Shown: positions 35,556 to 45,408, counted from the first letter of the stretch. The stretch: 64,000 nucleotides of DNA from Roseiarcus sp963737365 (GCA_963737365.1 CAVTSD010000007.1:1178001-1242000); one strand, 5' to 3'. Numbers and translations: made by a program. The notes: generated by a model from the sequence alone, not told the origin.

Positions 35556-37586
35556 ATGAATGATCTCTTCGGCGCGGCAGCGCCTAGACGCGGCAAGCCC
35601 GCGCCAATCAATCCCAAGTCCGGCGTGCGCAACGGGACGCCCGATGAAGCGAACTACACCGCCGCCTCGATCGAAGTGCTCGAGGGACTGGAGCCTGTCC
35701 GGCGGCGGCCGGGCATGTATGTGGGCGGAACGGATTCAAACGCGCTGCATCATCTCTTCGCCGAGGTGATCGACAATTCGATGGACGAAGCCGTCGCCGG
35801 GCACGCGACTTTCATCGAAGTCTCGCTGGAAGACACCGGCTATCTGAGCGTGATCGACAACGGCCGCGGCATGCCGGTCGATCCGCACCCGAAATTTCCG
35901 AAAAAATCGGCGCTCGAAGTCATCATGACGATGCTGCATGCCGGCGGCAAATTCGACAGCGGCGCCTACGAGACCTCCGGCGGCCTTCACGGCGTTGGCG
36001 TCTCGGTGGTGAATGCGCTGTCCGAGAAGCTCGAAGTCGAGGTGGCCCGTGCGCAGACGCTTTATCGGCAGACGTTCGAGCGCGGCAAGCCGACGAGCAA
36101 GCTCACGATCGTCGGCAAGACATTGAACCGGCGCGGCACCAAGGTCCGCTTTCTGCCCGATCCGCAGATTTTTGGGGCTCAGGCGCGCTTCGATCCGGCG
36201 CGTGTGTTCAAAATGGCGCGCTCGAAGGCCTACCTGTTCGGCGGCGTCGAGATCCGATGGCGCTGCGCCCCCGCCCTTATCGGCGACGGCTCCAAAGTGC
36301 CAGCCGAAGCTACCTTTCATTTCCCGGGCGGATTACGAGACTATCTCGCCGCCGACATCGAGGGCCAGGAACTCGTGGCCGACCAGGTCTTCTCCGGCCG
36401 GGTCGAAAAGGCGGGCAAGCACGGCTCGGTCGAATGGGCGATCGCATGGCTCGCAGGCGATGACGGCTTCGTTCATTCCTATTGCAACACCATCCCGACC
36501 CCCGACGGGGGAACACATGAGTCGGGCCTCCGCACCGCCTTGCTGCGCGGGCTCAAGGATCACGCCGAGCGGATCGGCCAAGGCAAGCGCGCGGCTCAAC
36601 TGACGGCCGACGACGTTATGGTCAGTTGCGCGGCGCTGATCTCCGTTTTCATTCGCGAGCCCGAATTCCAGGGACAGAACAAGGGCCGCCTGCAAACGGC
36701 CGAAGCCGCGCGCCTCGTCGATGGCGTGGTCCGCGACGCCTTCGACCATTGGCTTGCGGCCGCGCCGAGCCAGGCGTCCAAGCTCCTCGATTGGGGAATC
36801 GAGCGCGCTGAAGAGCGCCTTCGCCGCCGGATGGAGAAGGAAGTCGCCCGCAAGACCGCGGTGCGCAAACTGAGACTGCCCGGCAAGCTCGCTGATTGCA
36901 CGAATTCTTCTGCGCAAGGCTCTGAATTGTTTATTGTCGAGGGCGATTCCGCAGGCGGTTCGGCCAAACAGGCGCGGGATCGCGCGTCGCAAGCCGTGCT
37001 GCCGCTCAGGGGAAAGATCCTCAACGTCGCATCAGCCGCGCGCGATAAGCTCGCGCAAAATCAGCAGCTCTCTGATCTCATGCAGGCGCTGGGCGCGAGC
37101 GCCGGCGCGCAGTATCGTTCGTCCGATCTCCGCTACGACAAGATCATCATCATGACCGACGCCGACGTCGACGGCGCTCATATCGCCTCGCTCCTGATCA
37201 CTTTCTTCTACCGGCAAACGCCGAAACTGATCGAAGAAGGCCACCTTTATCTCGCCGTTCCCCCGCTCTACCGCCTTACCCAGGGCGCGCGTTCACTCTA
37301 CGCGCGCGACGACGCTCAAAAAGAGGAATTGATGAAGTCCGGATTCTCCGGCCGTGGCGCAATCGAGGTTAGCCGGTTCAAAGGATTGGGCGAAATGCCG
37401 ATGCGCGATCTGCGCGATACCACCATGGACCCCGCCAAACGCGCCCTCCTGCGCGTCGCCATCGTCGCGGACGAGAGTGTGGCGACAGCCGACACGGTTG
37501 AGCGGCTGATGGGCTCGAAGCCTGAGGCGCGGTTCGCCTTCATCCAGGAGCGGGCGCCCAAGTCGCTGGAGCTCGTCGACCTCTAG
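35556..37586 (+). CDS. parE: DNA topoisomerase IV subunit B
   Basis: ParE is the ATPase subunit of topoisomerase IV, which decatenates replicated chromosomes. The 676-residue protein has the GHKL ATPase (EVIDNSMDEAVAGHA, VIDNGRGMPVD, GGLHGVGVSVVNALSE), the transducer domain and the TOPRIM domain (FIVEGDSAGGSAKQ, IIMTDADVDGAHIA). TopoIV-B length and the PVDPHPKFPKKSALEVIMT block distinguish it from GyrB. The ATG at 35556 (MNDLFGAAAPRRG) is chosen; an open frame extends 100 bases upstream without conserved appearance. Confidence 0.95.
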   Translation: MNDLFGAAAPRRGKPAPINPKSGVRNGTPDEANYTAASIEVLEGLEPVRRRPGMYVGGTDSNALHHLFAEVIDNSMDEAVAGHATFIEVSLEDTGYLSVIDNGRGMPVDPHPKFPKKSALEVIMTMLHAGGKFDSGAYETSGGLHGVGVSVVNALSEKLEVEVARAQTLYRQTFERGKPTSKLTIVGKTLNRRGTKVRFLPDPQIFGAQARFDPARVFKMARSKAYLFGGVEIRWRCAPALIGDGSKVPAEATFHFPGGLRDYLAADIEGQELVADQVFSGRVEKAGKHGSVEWAIAWLAGDDGFVHSYCNTIPTPDGGTHESGLRTALLRGLKDHAERIGQGKRAAQLTADDVMVSCAALISVFIREPEFQGQNKGRLQTAEAARLVDGVVRDAFDHWLAAAPSQASKLLDWGIERAEERLRRRMEKEVARKTAVRKLRLPGKLADCTNSSAQGSELFIVEGDSAGGSAKQARDRASQAVLPLRGKILNVASAARDKLAQNQQLSDLMQALGASAGAQYRSSDLRYDKIIIMTDADVDGAHIASLLITFFYRQTPKLIEEGHLYLAVPPLYRLTQGARSLYARDDAQKEELMKSGFSGRGAIEVSRFKGLGEMPMRDLRDTTMDPAKRALLRVAIVADESVATADTVERLMGSKPEARFAFIQERAPKSLELVDL

Positions 37587-38126
37587 CGACTGAACACTTT
37601 CGCTGCTCGTTTCGGCGCGGCGCCGGGCCGTTTTTCACCCGCAGTGAGCGAGCCTGAACTTAGACTCTACTAAAGGTTGGCGTTGCAGGCAGTTTGAGGC
37701 AATCGAACGTAAAATAATTACTCAAAACGGCGGGTTAAATGAACAAATAGTTTATCTCGCTCCCTTGGACCATCTGGCAACGACGATAAAAATGCGCTAA
37801 TCTAGGTTCGCAAGGTCCGTGTACGTTTTGCTGCCGGCCTAGCGGGTATTGAATGATGCGGTCGCAATATTTTATTTGTATGCCGGTGGCGGAACGCTAT
37901 TCGCCTTCCGAAGGGTGTGGACGCGCCGAAAAATCTCCCAAGTTTTGTCTGCAGCGTGCGGAGTCCTCCTTTTGAGTGGGTCGACAGCCACTTGGGGTTC
38001 GCCCGTCCAATCGACGAGGTCTTTCAGACGAAAAGTCGCAACGGAGTTTCGCTGACATCCAGCGGATCATAAGGGGCCGCAATGCGCGCCTATCGATTAG
38101 GTTTTGGGTGAGGACTTGGGACTAAC
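37587..38126. other. Long AT-richer intergenic region upstream of the cold-shock gene
   Basis: About 540 bases. A GC-rich inverted structure followed by TTTTT at 37613-37635 may end parE transcription. From 37680 to 37860 the sequence is unusually AT-rich for this genome and probably contains the promoter and a long 5' leader of the cold-shock gene; long leaders are common for such genes. A TTG-started frame at 37849-38055 has no recognisable similarity and is not annotated. Confidence 0.4.
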
Positions 38127-38798
38127 ATGAGCAAGGGTAAGGACTTCAGGGCGCCCCGCAAGCGTGGCTTCGATGACGATGGGCCAATGCCTTACGAGTC
38201 CCGGCCTCGTCCGGGACGGAGCTTCGGCGGGGGTCCGGACGCGGGCGGGTTTGGCGGCCCGCCGATGGGGGGTGGCGCAGCGCCGGTCGATTCCGGCGCG
38301 CCGCCTGTCGATGCTGTCGTCAAATGGTTCAAGGCCGACAAGGGGTACGGCTTCGTCGAACTGGCGGGCGGCGCGGGCGACGCCTTCCTGCACGCGAACG
38401 CCCTTCATGCCGCGGGCCATGACACTGTTCCGGCAGGGGCCAAATTGCGCGTCCAGGTCGGCGCCGGCGCCAAGGGAGCACAGGTCACTCGGGTGATCGA
38501 GGTGGATGCTGCTGGCGTCGTCGAACGGCCGCAGAGGCCATCGGGCGATGGGCTTCGGCCGCCGCGCCGGGTCGCCCCGGATCCCTCGACTGCGGTGTCC
38601 GTGATCGGAAAGGTGAAGTGGTTCGACGACGCCAAGGGGTTTGGCTTCGTCGCCAGCGACGATGGCGGCAAAGACGTCTTCGTCCACATCTCAGTCCTCG
38701 GTCCGGCCGGCATTTCGCATTTGGCCGAAGGCCAGCAGGTCACGATGAGAGTGGTGGATACGCCCAAGGGCCGCGAAGCTATCTCGCTGTCGCTTTGA
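38127..38798 (+). CDS. Two-domain cold-shock protein
   Basis: A 223-residue RNA-binding protein: a Gly/Pro/Arg-rich N-terminal 60 residues, then two cold-shock domains. CSD1 reads AVVKWFKADKGYGFVELAGG (RNP1 KGYGFV), and CSD2 reads GKVKWFDDAKGFGFVASDDG with DVFVHISVL, a complete RNP1/RNP2 pair. CSD1 has the diverged DAFLHANAL at the RNP2 position. Double-CSD proteins are typical of Hyphomicrobiales. It is followed by its own terminator. It likely melts mRNA structures in the cytoplasm. Confidence 0.93.
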   Translation: MSKGKDFRAPRKRGFDDDGPMPYESRPRPGRSFGGGPDAGGFGGPPMGGGAAPVDSGAPPVDAVVKWFKADKGYGFVELAGGAGDAFLHANALHAAGHDTVPAGAKLRVQVGAGAKGAQVTRVIEVDAAGVVERPQRPSGDGLRPPRRVAPDPSTAVSVIGKVKWFDDAKGFGFVASDDGGKDVFVHISVLGPAGISHLAEGQQVTMRVVDTPKGREAISLSL

Positions 38799-38814
38799 GT
38801 CGTTCCCCATCGTG

Positions 38815-38843
38815 AAAAGGGAGCGCATTGCGGCGCTCCTTTT
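38815..38843 (+). terminator. Rho-independent terminator after the cold-shock gene
   Basis: Stem GGAGCGC (38820-38826) and GCGCTCC (38833-38839) with loop ATTGCG and a TTTT run, 21 bases after the stop. An A-run upstream extends the pairing. It separates the cold-shock gene from mazG. Confidence 0.8.
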
Positions 38844-38892
38844 CGTCGCCCAATAGTCCTTCTCTCGCATTTTTAGACTGTTGGGTTTGCCC

Positions 38893-39726
38893 ATGCGGCC
38901 CTCGCGCGACATCCGTCGCCTGATCGACATTATGGCGGCCCTGCGCGATCCCATCGCGGGTTGCCCTTGGGACGTCCAGCAGACCTTCGCGTCGATCGCG
39001 CCATTCACCCTCGAAGAGGCTTACGAGGTCGTCGACGCGATTGAGCGCGGCGCAACCGAAGATCTGCGCGAGGAACTTGGCGACCTTCTGTTGCAAGTCG
39101 TCTTTCACGCCCGCATGGCGGAAGAGGCGGACCTGTTTGATTTCGGCGGTGTGGTCGAGGCCATCACGACCAAGCTCGTGCGCCGCCACCCGCATGTTTT
39201 CGGCGATGCGGGGGCGCTCACTTCCGACGAAGTGAAGTCGCTATGGGGACGCATCAAAGCTGAGGAGAAGCGGGCGAAACTCGCTTCGGAAGCGAAGAAC
39301 GGGGCGGCCGTAGAGGCAAAGTCCGGCGCGCTCGACGGAATTCCCGTCGCAATGCCGGCGCTCTCCCGAGCCCTGAAACTGCAGGAGAAGGCCGCGAAAG
39401 TCGGGTTCGACTGGAACGACGTCCGTGCGGTCCTGGAGAAGATCAGGGAAGAGATCGTCGAGGTCGAAGCGGAGATTGGCGAGGGTTCGCCGTTGACGCA
39501 ATCGAACGAGGTGGGCGACCTCCTTTTTGCGGTGGCGAACCTCGCTCGCCATCTCAAGGTCAATCCTGAGGCCGCCTTGCGCAGCGCCAACGCGAAATTC
39601 GAGCGGCGCTTCGCGCATATCGAGCGGCGCTTAGCCGAAGGCGGCCGAACTCCAGACGGCGCCGGCCTTGATGAAATGGAACGGCTTTGGAACGAGGCGA
39701 AGGCTGGGGAGCGCCTCTCCGATTAG
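38893..39726 (+). CDS. mazG: Nucleoside triphosphate pyrophosphohydrolase MazG
   Basis: MazG hydrolyses (d)NTPs to monophosphate and pyrophosphate, for pool cleaning or stress control. The 277-residue protein has two MazG domains: ALRDPIAGCPWDVQQTFAS, TLEEAYEVVDAIE and REELGDLLLQVVFHARMAEE in the first; a second EEIVEVEAEI and NEVGDLLFAVANLARHL near 200. The ATG at 38893 is used; a TTG at 38881 would add four residues. It usually follows hflX on the same strand; here it converges on hflX. Confidence 0.95.
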   Translation: MRPSRDIRRLIDIMAALRDPIAGCPWDVQQTFASIAPFTLEEAYEVVDAIERGATEDLREELGDLLLQVVFHARMAEEADLFDFGGVVEAITTKLVRRHPHVFGDAGALTSDEVKSLWGRIKAEEKRAKLASEAKNGAAVEAKSGALDGIPVAMPALSRALKLQEKAAKVGFDWNDVRAVLEKIREEIVEVEAEIGEGSPLTQSNEVGDLLFAVANLARHLKVNPEAALRSANAKFERRFAHIERRLAEGGRTPDGAGLDEMERLWNEAKAGERLSD

Positions 39727-39801
39727 CCGCATGCGCGGGTCAGAGAGAGGCGCAGCATTTCGAGCGCACGGCGCCTCGACGCATCGCCAGGTTCAGCCTT
39801 C

Positions 39802-41121
39802 TCAGCGCTCGGTAATCGCGCCGTGGTTCGAAAGAACCCGCGCTTGACCACTGCCAAAGCGTCGCTTGACCCGCTCGATCTGATCAGGGGAAACACGGAT
39901 CGTCAGGTGAAGCCGGTCCGCGTCGTCGCTCCGGCTCATGACCTCGGCGTGCTCGTAGAGCCAGTGCAGCCCCTGCCCGTCGCTGGCTTCAAGGGTCAGC
40001 TCGAGCTGCGAGCGGCCGCGAGCCAGGCGGTCCTCGATCGCGCTCAAAAGATGATCGATTCCTTCCCCCGTCGCCGCCGAAATGGCCAAGGGCGCAGTCT
40101 CGCTCGTTTCCTGCTCCTGCGCGAGCGCGGCCCGCGCGTCGGCATCGAGGAGGTCCACCTTGTTCCAGGCCTCGACTACGCGATCGGCGTGATCGGCGAT
40201 CCCGATCTCGTTCAGAACCGTCTCGACATCCTGGCTCTGCGCCTCGCTGTCGGCGTGAGAGATATCGCGCACATGCACGATGACATCAGCCGCGCGCACC
40301 TCCTCGAGCGTGGCGCGAAAGGCGGAAATGAGCGTCGTCGGCAAATCCGAGATAAAGCCGACCGTGTCGGAAAGGATCGCCGAGCCGCCGTGGGGCAACC
40401 GGATAAGGCGCATGGTCGGGTCGAGCGTGGCGAACAGCAAGTCGGCGGCCATCACCTCGGCGCGGGTCAACCGGTTAAACAGGGTCGATTTGCCCGCGTT
40501 GGTGTAACCGACCAGCGCGACAACGGGATAAGGAACCGCGCTGCGGTTCGCTCGCTGAAGCGCGCGCCTGCGCTCGACAGTCTCGAGATCCCGTTCGATG
40601 CGCACGATCCGTTCGCCGATCAGGCGACGATCGGTCTCGATCTGCGTTTCGCCGGGGCCGCCAAGAAAGCCGAAGCCGCCGCGCTGTCGCTCAAGGTGAG
40701 TCCATGAGCGAACAAGACGCGAGCGCTGATATTTCAAATGGGCAAGCTCGACTTGAAGCGAGCCCTCCGCTGTTCGCGCCCTCTGGCCGAAAATCTCGAG
40801 GATCAGCCCAGTTCGGTCGATGACCTTGCAGCCGAACGCCTTCTCGAGGTTGCGCTGCTGCGCCGGGGACAAAGCGCAGTCCATGACCACAAGATCAATC
40901 TCCTCGGCCTTCACCTGCGCGGCGATTGTTTCGACCCGGCCTTTGCCGAGGAAGGTCGCCGGCCTGATCGCGCTGAGCCCAATGCTTTCCGCGCCCACGA
41001 CCATAAGATCGATGGCGCGCGCCAGGCCGACCGCCTCTTCCCGCCGCGCCTCCAGGCTGCGCAAGGCGACATTGGATTCCCGCGTGAGGCTAGGACAGAC
41101 GACCAGGGCGCGCGTTGTCAC
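39802..41121 (-). CDS. hflX: Ribosome-associated GTPase HflX
   Basis: HflX is a GTPase that binds the large ribosomal subunit and can split stalled ribosomes. The 439 residues hold the N-terminal HflX domain (GKGRVETIAAQV, LSPAQQRNLEKAFGCKVIDR), the linker GGFGFLGGPGETQIETDRR and the G domain with GYTNAGKSTLFN, DTVGFISDLP and NKVDLLD. The start codon is GTG at 41121. It lies 47 bases downstream of hfq, the usual operon order. Confidence 0.95.
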   Translation of the reverse strand: MTTRALVVCPSLTRESNVALRSLEARREEAVGLARAIDLMVVGAESIGLSAIRPATFLGKGRVETIAAQVKAEEIDLVVMDCALSPAQQRNLEKAFGCKVIDRTGLILEIFGQRARTAEGSLQVELAHLKYQRSRLVRSWTHLERQRGGFGFLGGPGETQIETDRRLIGERIVRIERDLETVERRRALQRANRSAVPYPVVALVGYTNAGKSTLFNRLTRAEVMAADLLFATLDPTMRLIRLPHGGSAILSDTVGFISDLPTTLISAFRATLEEVRAADVIVHVRDISHADSEAQSQDVETVLNEIGIADHADRVVEAWNKVDLLDADARAALAQEQETSETAPLAISAATGEGIDHLLSAIEDRLARGRSQLELTLEASDGQGLHWLYEHAEVMSRSDDADRLHLTIRVSPDQIERVKRRFGSGQARVLSNHGAITER

Positions 41122-41168
41122 ACCCGTGCGCTCCCGTTCGCCGTGTGCTTCGCGAGACGGACCCCGTG

Positions 41169-41417
41169 TCAGCGGGCTTCCTCGTCAACCGCTTCGAACA
41201 TCGTGATCGGGCTTGCCGGCATGATCGTGGAAATTGCGTGCTTATAGACCAGCTGCGAGTGTCCGTCGCGCCGGAGGAGGACACAGAAATTATCGAACCA
41301 GGTTACGAAACCCTGCAATTTCACCCCGTTAACGAGAAAAATCGTGACCGACGTCTTGGACTTTCGCACGTGATTCAGGAACGTATCCTGGAGGTTTTGC
41401 GCCTTCTCGGTTGCCAT
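41169..41417 (-). CDS. hfq: RNA chaperone Hfq
   Basis: Hfq is a hexameric Sm-like RNA chaperone for small-RNA regulation. The 82 residues match family length: NLQDTFLNHVRKSKTSVTIF (Sm1, Q8-like and D9-like residues), VNGVKLQGFVTWFDNFCVLLRR and the Sm2 YKHAISTI motif. It lies downstream of ntrX after 169 bases, with its own promoter probably in that gap, and upstream of hflX. Confidence 0.97.
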   Translation of the reverse strand: MATEKAQNLQDTFLNHVRKSKTSVTIFLVNGVKLQGFVTWFDNFCVLLRRDGHSQLVYKHAISTIMPASPITMFEAVDEEAR

Positions 41418-41586
41418 TCGTGTTTCCGTTCGTTGGGCCTTTCCGGCCAGCGTTATTCTTCATCATCCGCGCCTACAACGCGCAATTCTTCACTGCATAG
41501 CATAGAAGATAGGGCGCGCGAACTCATGGACCAAAAACACGATGTTAAAGAAGCTTTCGAGATCTTCAAGTCGAAGGGAAACCTAG

Positions 41587-42954
41587 CTATTCGACGCCCA
41601 GCGATTTCAGCTTTCGATGCAGCGCGGAGCGCTCCATGCCGATGAACTCCGCGGTTCTGGATATGTTTCCACCGAACCGGCTGATTTGAGCCACCAGATA
41701 GTCCCGCTCGAACGCTTCTCGCGCCTCGCGAAGCGGAAGGCTCAGCAATTTCTCGCCGCCGATGCCGCTCGGCACCGCGGGCACGAGCGCGCCAACCTCC
41801 GCCGGAAGCATCGAGGCGGAGATTTCAGCGGTCGGGTCGCCGAGCGCGAGGATCATCAGTCGTTCGACATTGTTTCTGAGCTGGCGAATGTTTCCTGGCC
41901 AATCATGCGACTCAAGCACCGCCATGGCGTCCGATCCAACTCGGCGAGGCGGAACGCCCATACTGGCCGCAACGCTTTTCAAAAAGTATTGAACGAGTTC
42001 AGGAATGTCCTCCCGCCGCTCGGCGAGCGAGGGGACGCGAACAGGCACCACGGAGAGCCGATGAAACAAGTCTTCGCGGAAACGCCCCTCGGTGATCGCC
42101 TCCGCCAAATCGCGGCTCGTCGACGAAATGATGCGTACGTCCACGGAAACACGCGAGGCGCCCCCGACGCGCTGGAAATTCTGATCGACCAAAACCCGGA
42201 GGATCTTGGCCTGCGTCTCGCGCGGCATGTCGGCGATTTCGTCGAGGTAGAGCGTGCCGCCGTGCGCCTCTTCAAGCGCGCCGACACGTCCCTGCGCTTC
42301 GACGCCGGATTCAACGCCGAATAGTTCCGCTTCCATTTTCTCGGGCGACATTGTCGGCGCGTTGATGACGACAAATGGGCCATTCGCGCGCGTCGAATTT
42401 TCGTGAATCAAGCGAGCGGCCAATTCCTTACCCGAGCCGGCGGCGCCCGATATCAGGATCCGCGAGTTGGCCGGCCCGAGTTTTTCGATGATCCGCTTGA
42501 GGTTCGAAATCGCTGACGAAGAGCCGACCATCCGGTCGGCGGAGCCGCCCCGCGCGCGCAAATCGCTGACCTCACGCTTGAGGCGGGACGTCTCCAGCGC
42601 CCGCTCCGCGATAAGGATCAAACGATCGGCCTTGAAAGGCTTCTCGATGAAATCGTAGGCGCCGAGTTTGATCGCCCTCACCGCCGTCTCGATATTGCCG
42701 TGCCCCGAAATCATCACCACAGGCACATTCGGATGCTGGCGCTTGATCACTTCGAGCAGTTGCAGCCCATCAAGCTTCGAGCCCTGCATCCAGATGTCGA
42801 GAAGGATCAGTTGCGGTCGGCGCGCTTCGACCGCCGCGATCGCCTCGTCCGAATCGCGCGCCAGACGCGCCCCGTAGCCCTCGTCTTCCAGGATGCCCGC
42901 GACAAGTCCGCGAATGTCGGCCTCGTCATCAACAATAAGAATGTCAGCAGCCAT
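41587..42954 (-). CDS. ntrX: Response regulator NtrX
   Basis: The 455-residue partner of NtrY, controlling nitrogen or redox and envelope functions in alphaproteobacteria. Residues 1-120 form the receiver (LILLDIWMQGSKLDG with the phospho-Asp). The AAA+ domain has Walker A GAAGSGKELAARLIHE and Walker B GGTLYLDEIADMP; the GAFTGA loop for sigma-54 contact is missing (FGVESGVEAQGRVG stands there). The Fis-type HTH is at the end (SRTAEFIGMERSALHRKLKSL). It starts within the ntrY stop codon (TGATG). Confidence 0.95.
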   Translation of the reverse strand: MAADILIVDDEADIRGLVAGILEDEGYGARLARDSDEAIAAVEARRPQLILLDIWMQGSKLDGLQLLEVIKRQHPNVPVVMISGHGNIETAVRAIKLGAYDFIEKPFKADRLILIAERALETSRLKREVSDLRARGGSADRMVGSSSAISNLKRIIEKLGPANSRILISGAAGSGKELAARLIHENSTRANGPFVVINAPTMSPEKMEAELFGVESGVEAQGRVGALEEAHGGTLYLDEIADMPRETQAKILRVLVDQNFQRVGGASRVSVDVRIISSTSRDLAEAITEGRFREDLFHRLSVVPVRVPSLAERREDIPELVQYFLKSVAASMGVPPRRVGSDAMAVLESHDWPGNIRQLRNNVERLMILALGDPTAEISASMLPAEVGALVPAVPSGIGGEKLLSLPLREAREAFERDYLVAQISRFGGNISRTAEFIGMERSALHRKLKSLGVE

Positions 42955-45233
42955 CAGTGCGAACCGATCCTCTCATTCTCCGCCGGCGCCGTTGCGTCCT
43001 GCTCGGCGCGCCGCAACGGCAGCCTCATCAAGACCTTGGCGCCCCGGCCGCCATCGGGACGCAAGGCGCCGTCGAGAAGCTCGACGCCGCCGCCGTGGTC
43101 CTCAAATATTTTGACGACAATCGGCAAGCCCAGTCCCGTTCCCTCGGCTCGCGTGGTGACATAAGGCTCGATCAGTCGGCGCCGGTCTTCGCTTGGAAAG
43201 CCCTTGCCATTGTCGCTGACACTGATCTCCGCAAAGCCGGCGCCGTCGACGGATACGGTCGTCGTCACGACGCCTTTGCCCGGCTCTCCGCTCAAGGCGT
43301 CAATGCCTTCGGTCGCGTTCTTCAACACATTGGTGAGAGCTTGCGATACAAGCCGCCGGTCGAAATCGGCGAATATCGGCTCATTTGGCAATTGCTCGTC
43401 AAAAGTGACGTCCGCGCGGCCGACCCGCATCAGGAAGATCGCCTGACGAACGCAGTCGCTGAGGTCGTCTCGCGCCGAGCGCGCCTTTGGCATACGCGCA
43501 AAGGACGAGAACTCGTCCACCATGCGTTTGATGTCGTCCACCTGCCGGATGATGGTGTCCGTGCACTGGTCGAAGATCTCCCTGCCCTCGACGATGTGCT
43601 TGCCGTAGCGTCGTTTCAGCCGCTCGGCCGAAAGTTGGATCGGCGTCAACGGGTTTCTAATCTCATGCGCGATCCGGCGCGCGACATCCGCCCACGCGGC
43701 GGTGCGTTGAGCGGTCACGAGGTCGCTGATGTCGTCGAGCGTGATGACGCTGGCGCGACCGTCGCGTCCAGGATTTCCCGTGACCCGAACGTTGAGAACG
43801 CGCTCGCGGCCGTCCCGCAGCACAGTCGCCTGCCCCTGATGAAGCCTGAGCCTGAGGGATCGTGCCTGTTCCCAAATGAATGCGATGCTCGGCTGAACAG
43901 CGTCGAGGGGCCTTCCAATCAGGCCATGTTCTCCGCCGAGCAACCGATCGGCGGCGGCGTTCGAAATCGTGATCACCCCATCGTTGTCGACGCCAAGTAC
44001 GCCCGCAGGGACCCCGGACAGCACCGCCTCAATGAACGCGCGCCGCTCATCGTTGAGCGCATTCGCATCGATCAAGCCAGTCTGCTGACGCAGGAGCTCA
44101 GAGGTCATTTTGTTGAACGTGTCGCCGAGATGACCGAGGTCGCCGTCAGATCGTCGGGTCGGCACCTGAACCTGGAGATTGCCGGAGGCGACCTCGTCGG
44201 CCGCTCGGATCAAGCCGCGGATGGGTCTCACCAGCCGATTGGCGAAGGCGAGGCCGAGCCAGATGGCGGAGAACAGCATGGTGAGCGCGAGGAGGACGAA
44301 AACAGTGGCGAAGCCCAGTTCGAGACTGTGCCTGTGAGCTTCGAAACGTCCCCAAATGTTGGAAACAAGCGTCGCGTCCTCCGCGACTTTGGCCGCCAGC
44401 GGGTCGATCCCTCGGGCCGCGTAAAGGAACTGGCCGTCGGCTCCGGGAATCGGCCGAATACCGACGAAGATGTTGCCGACCCCGAGGAAGCCGCAGAGCG
44501 CTTCACCATTCACAGCGTCCTGAAAGTCTGACGGCTCGGGCCTCGCGATCAGCTTGTCGTCCGACCCTTCTGCGACAGCGAGCGGCGTTCCGTCGTTTTT
44601 CATGACCGCAGCGGCGGTAAAGCCCAACGTCTTTGCCCGCGTGCTGAAATATGAGTTGAACTGCGTGGGATCCGATTGGAGCAGGAGGGAGCTGCGGCCG
44701 ATATCGCCGGCCGTGAGCTCGACGTCTCGGAGCAAAGCGCGACACTGGGATTCGCGGTAAAGCTGCGTCGCCTGATTGGCTTCGTTGATGAAGGCCGCGA
44801 CGTCGCTCATAAATCGTGGATTGATCGCCCATTCCACGGAAACCGTCGCCACGATCGCGGTGATGATGGCCGGAATGGCGGCGACCAGCGAAAACAAAGC
44901 CACAAACCGGCTGTGCAGCCTTGCGCCCGCCCGCGCCGCCCGACGCGCCGCCCTCAGGCGCGCGAGTTCGATCGAGATGAGGACAATAAGAATGACGACG
45001 ACAAGACCGTCGCCGACCATCAGCGTCAGGACGACGGTCGCCGTTGGAATGATCGGCGTGAAGCCGGCGAAGACAAGGAAGGTCGCTAGAGCGAGGAGGA
45101 AAGCCGCGCCGACGACGACAATCCCAAATCGGCCGGTCGGCGGGCTTTCGTCCAGAAGCGGCGAGCCCCGCGGGTTGATCGTCGTCGTTGCAGTCAAATC
45201 CGGTGAACCGAGAGCGCGAAACGCGTCGCGCAA
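42954..45233 (-). CDS. ntrY: Sensor histidine kinase NtrY
   Basis: A 759-residue membrane kinase phosphorylating NtrX. It has membrane segments in the first 130 residues, a periplasmic sensing part, a further membrane segment near 310, a HAMP domain (GLIRAADEVASGNLQVQV), a PAS domain (GVLGVDNDGVITISNAAAD), the H-box RRIAHEIRNPLTPIQLSAE, the N-box NVLKNATEGID and the G-boxes SDNGKGFP and GTGLGLPIV. The start is TTG at 45233. ntrBC, commonly just upstream, is not here. Confidence 0.94.
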   Translation of the reverse strand: MRDAFRALGSPDLTATTTINPRGSPLLDESPPTGRFGIVVVGAAFLLALATFLVFAGFTPIIPTATVVLTLMVGDGLVVVILIVLISIELARLRAARRAARAGARLHSRFVALFSLVAAIPAIITAIVATVSVEWAINPRFMSDVAAFINEANQATQLYRESQCRALLRDVELTAGDIGRSSLLLQSDPTQFNSYFSTRAKTLGFTAAAVMKNDGTPLAVAEGSDDKLIARPEPSDFQDAVNGEALCGFLGVGNIFVGIRPIPGADGQFLYAARGIDPLAAKVAEDATLVSNIWGRFEAHRHSLELGFATVFVLLALTMLFSAIWLGLAFANRLVRPIRGLIRAADEVASGNLQVQVPTRRSDGDLGHLGDTFNKMTSELLRQQTGLIDANALNDERRAFIEAVLSGVPAGVLGVDNDGVITISNAAADRLLGGEHGLIGRPLDAVQPSIAFIWEQARSLRLRLHQGQATVLRDGRERVLNVRVTGNPGRDGRASVITLDDISDLVTAQRTAAWADVARRIAHEIRNPLTPIQLSAERLKRRYGKHIVEGREIFDQCTDTIIRQVDDIKRMVDEFSSFARMPKARSARDDLSDCVRQAIFLMRVGRADVTFDEQLPNEPIFADFDRRLVSQALTNVLKNATEGIDALSGEPGKGVVTTTVSVDGAGFAEISVSDNGKGFPSEDRRRLIEPYVTTRAEGTGLGLPIVVKIFEDHGGGVELLDGALRPDGGRGAKVLMRLPLRRAEQDATAPAENERIGSH

Positions 45234-45408
45234 GGGCGGACATCTTTAGCGCTTTCGTGACAAACTGGCAACTATGTTGCTCAAGTGAGACTCATGTATT
45301 GGCCCGCGAATGACCGCGCTATGCTGCTCGGACGCGGCGCCGAGGACGCTTCGGCGAGGTCGTTGATGGAATAGTCGCGTCTCGAGAAGCGCGTGGCGTG
45401 AGTCGCCT

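Noticed and set aside
37849..38055. Possible 68-codon gene in the parE/cold-shock gap
   Set aside because: TTG start, no ribosome site, no similarity; more likely leader sequence.
42957..44531. 524-codon open frame antisense to ntrY
   Set aside because: The opposite strand has full kinase motifs; this frame shows only composition-driven openness.
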